Source: a virus. From it: 30,327 nucleotides of DNA. A program made the position numbers and the translations under genes. Below the pieces are notes generated by a model. That model was not told the DNA's origin. It was given only the letters and a program-made list of their open reading frames with translations, and did no database searches. Location: positions 1 to 30,327 of the IMG/VR virus record IMGVR_UViG_3300044614_001342; one strand, written 5' to 3'. Shown here in pieces: positions 29,201 to 30,327 of the stretch. Each line of letters opens with the position of its first letter. The stretch's first letter is position 1.

Positions 29201-30238
29201 ATCAATAATGGCGACACAATTGATTTACGTCCTAGAGTCGCTAATTACATAGTTTTAGAGAATTCTAGGTCACCATTAGAATTCTTAGGTAGATCTTTTG
29301 GTGTTACTGGAAATTCTGCACGAAATATTATCGCATCAGATACTTCCATAGTATCTAATTATTCTTATTACGTAGGAAGAATTGATAAAATTTATCTATC
29401 CAGAGATAATACCCTTCAAGTGAGACAGGGAGAACCATCAGATAATCCACTACCACCAGAACCAATTGAAAATGCTCTGGAAATTGCTACTGTGATTATT
29501 CCACCTTATCAGTGTAACGCAGAAAGTGCTTTAGTAATTCTTACTGAGCATAAAAGATATCAGATGAAAGATATTGCAAGACTCGAAAATAGAATTAAGA
29601 ATCTAGAGTATTACACTACATTATCATTACTGGAAAAAGATACTTCAACTCTAACTATTAAAGATGTGAATGGTATTGATAGATTTAAGAGTGGTTTATT
29701 TGTAGATAACTTTAAGACTACGACATTCCAAATTAAAGAAACGGAAGTTAAGAATAGTATTGACATGAAGAGAGGTGAGTTAAGACCAACACCATATACG
29801 ACTGAAATTGATCTTTTATTAGGTGATAATACTCTTCTAAATAATGAAGATACATTTTTTACATCTTATGACGCCAAGTACGCTACTGATTTAATTGGTA
29901 TCGGAGTGACTCGTAGTGGTATTAATCCCACTAGCGCCGGCAAAGGTGTGATTACGCTAAATTATAGAGAAGTAGTTGAAATATCACAACCATTTGCAAC
30001 AAGAATTGAAAATGTGACCCCTTACTTCGTAACAGTTTATGATGGAATTATGGATTTAAATCCATCATCAGACATCTGGGTTGATAGAACTCAACTAAGT
30101 CCATTAACAGTAGAAGGATTTACTGCACAAATGACTACAACTACATTACAACTTACAAAAGAACAAATAGACACTCAAGGCGGATGGAGTCCAATCGTAT
30201 GGGATTCTTGGTCTGACCAGTGGGCTGGTAGTTTCTAA
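26204..30238 (+). CDS. DUF4815-type structural protein, 1344 aa, possibly shortened
   Basis: The N-terminal 70 residues (MPQETNLNVSPYFDDFDANK, NFYKVLFKPGQPVQARELTT, LQSILQNQIETFGNHIFKEG) match my memory of DUF4815 proteins of cyanophages, which follow gp8 and belong to the outer baseplate or fibre region. RPFTIEVKESLNDFLGNDGA, KISAGKAYIQGYEVENLGTQ and ARLENRIKNLEYYTTLSLLE are further family-like segments; the last is a likely coiled coil near 1124-1143. The protein ends TQGGWSPIVWDSWSDQWAGSF with TAA. In relatives I remember, a W..W..W motif like this is internal and more sequence follows, so the gene may be split here. It follows gp8 by six bases with no Shine-Dalgarno sequence. Confidence 0.85.
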   Translation: MPQETNLNVSPYFDDFDANKNFYKVLFKPGQPVQARELTTLQSILQNQIETFGNHIFKEGSLVIPGGLNYIPNLIGVQIQPTFNGVSVDSYIDNLLNRDIIGEDSGARARVVRILKAGEEGNPFTLLYCTFKSDANSFLSQENLLTESVVSPGFSTLTQINSGQSFCTTIVENPNVLGSALIVNEGVYFIRGYFINVPTQNIILDWNNNFPSYSVGFEIFEEIITADDDSSLYDNARGFSNFAAPGSDRFKITAVLDKRQITVNETNSVTDKNYVEIFRVLEGDLKKLNRNAQYDEIAKEFARRTYDESGDYYVRPFTIEVKESLNDFLGNDGAYFPEEITSQGLTPSEDLGVYKISAGKAYIQGYEVENLGTQLLDFVKPRTTKELRNQYINFANGSSFTLNRVYGAPSLEIDGSYIVSLRDSRVGVSQTTAPGKEIGLARVYDFALESGLYNESVENLNEWDISLYDIQMYNEFTLNEPTTLTIPTHIKGKASGATAFLRYATSNSGIITAYNIEGNFQVGEKLIFDDKETNARVSIAVTEYGVSDVSSLYGIVGTAYTFTGDVKPIVVADFGPVSISTASVGISTVRTSNPDLFFNVALKKNDIVTYNVPGISTFTYSRVVSVSEKSFTIAGITTVAGICEGALPSSAVNLNNIFLLKSPLKESSNNTLFTPLPKENVSTVDLTDSYLFIRREFDVQISANAVTISPTALESTEFFVPFDEEDYVLVRKDGELEPLSSDKFSFTDNNRGLSIFGLGTNSDARLIATIQRVKIKAKQKNKIKISTLTLDKSSNPGSGIGATTLNDGLVYGNYPYGTRVQDSEICLNYPDVSKIYGVFESSNTSDPILPSLSLIDINGANGTVDDLIIGEEIYGSNSLAVGRYVGKVNSTTINYVLISDNTFLEDEIITFRESGTSGTINTIEISSNDISDNYTFSQGTKNYIYDYSSLLLNKDKLPPSKKITLVFERGEYSDSDTGDLTTIDSYAQYDWCEVPFTDGINNGDTIDLRPRVANYIVLENSRSPLEFLGRSFGVTGNSARNIIASDTSIVSNYSYYVGRIDKIYLSRDNTLQVRQGEPSDNPLPPEPIENALEIATVIIPPYQCNAESALVILTEHKRYQMKDIARLENRIKNLEYYTTLSLLEKDTSTLTIKDVNGIDRFKSGLFVDNFKTTTFQIKETEVKNSIDMKRGELRPTPYTTEIDLLLGDNTLLNNEDTFFTSYDAKYATDLIGIGVTRSGINPTSAGKGVITLNYREVVEISQPFATRIENVTPYFVTVYDGIMDLNPSSDIWVDRTQLSPLTVEGFTAQMTTTTLQLTKEQIDTQGGWSPIVWDSWSDQWAGSF

Positions 30239-30240
30239 TA

Positions 30241-30246
30241 AGGAGG
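30241..30246 (+). promoter_or_regulatory. Consensus ribosome-binding site AGGAGG
   Basis: AGGAGG lies eight bases before the ATG at 30255. It is the strongest Shine-Dalgarno sequence in the window, in a late region whose other genes have none, so it decides the start of the Gly/Ser/Arg-rich protein. Confidence 0.85.
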
Positions 30247-30254
30247 AATAAAAA

Positions 30255-30327
30255 ATGGCATCACGTTCAAGCGGAAGTGGAAGAGGCGGTAGCGGAAGTG
30301 GAAGAGGCGGTAGCGGCAGCGGAGGAG
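30255..30327 (+). CDS. Gly/Ser/Arg-repeat protein, N-terminal part (partial)
   Basis: The ATG at 30255 follows a consensus ribosome-binding site. The visible 24 codons read MASRSSGSGRGGSGSGRGGS and then GSGG. Two identical 21-base repeats encode SGSGRGG. Arg-Gly-Gly repeats of this kind bind nucleic acid or form flexible linkers in other proteins, but here only the composition is known. GC content is far above that of the preceding 20 kb. The gene runs off the window, so the domains after the repeat are not visible. It might hold the rest of the preceding DUF4815 protein, or a fibre or adhesin. Confidence 0.7.
   Translation, partial: MASRSSGSGRGGSGSGRGGSGSGG
30270..30311 (+). repeat. Two exact 21-bp tandem repeats
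   Basis: AGCGGAAGTGGAAGAGGCGG plus T occurs at 30270-30290 and 30291-30311, with a degenerate third copy starting at 30312. Exact copies suggest recent slippage and length variation between relatives. Confidence 0.85.

Noticed and set aside
30239-30254. Joining the 1344-aa gene and the Gly/Ser/Arg gene by stop-codon readthrough
   Set aside because: There are in-frame stops (TAA TAA) and a consensus ribosome-binding site for a new start, so separate translation is simpler.

Overview
The window looks like part of the genome of a T4-like marine cyanophage (a myovirus of Synechococcus or Prochlorococcus). The evidence is a baseplate-wedge series in the order gp25, gp6, giant protein, gp8, DUF4815-type protein; late-promoter octamers of the ATAAATA/CTAAATA type; a block of small genes of the kind carried by cyanomyoviruses; and a genome that is AT-rich, most strongly in the structural genes. 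Every gene I can support is on the + strand. The assignment rests on reading the proteins, not on a database search.

Layout. (1) 1-5684: the tail of an upstream gene, then about 20 small genes of 18-90 codons, many overlapping by 1-4 bases. They are interrupted by two larger genes: a ligase-superfamily nucleotidyltransferase-like protein (590-1486) and a GNAT acetyltransferase-like protein (1541-2269). Short transcription units are separated by classical hairpin/T-tract terminators and by a recurring promoter element made of a 22-24 bp inverted repeat lying 28-30 bases upstream of a TATTCT/TATCTT-like -10 box. (2) 5636-6400: the longest gene-poor stretch, with two 27-bp direct repeats, three copies of a short palindrome, a 52-bp nested palindrome, a good sigma-70 promoter and one 55-aa gene. 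(3) 6324-8053: more small genes, plus a very GC-rich hairpin region at 7665-7760 that may encode a short RNA. (4) 8087-10365: a block whose proteins look like familiar cyanophage hypotheticals, including a GT-A-like glycosyltransferase candidate (8340-9107). (5) 10390-30238: the late baseplate module, about 20 kb, with an 11.9-kb gene for a 3972-aa structural protein. (6) 30255 to the end: the start of a Gly/Ser/Arg repeat protein that runs off the window.

How it fits together. The small genes have Shine-Dalgarno-like leaders and the shared upstream palindrome, which suggests co-regulation as an early or middle regulon, probably by a phage or host DNA-binding protein not encoded here. The structural genes have late octamers 18-21 bases before the start codon and mostly no recognisable Shine-Dalgarno sequence. 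The baseplate proteins share Gly-rich beta modules, so the giant protein, gp8 and perhaps the DUF4815 protein probably build the enlarged baseplate periphery typical of marine T4-like phages.

Main points for a second look: the dispersed palindrome promoter family, the three-copy TATAACGATAGCGTTATA element and its nested hairpin, the GC-rich hairpin with its own promoter, the modular giant protein with a YHYH-like insert, and the possible break between the DUF4815 gene and the RGG-like repeat gene at the right edge.
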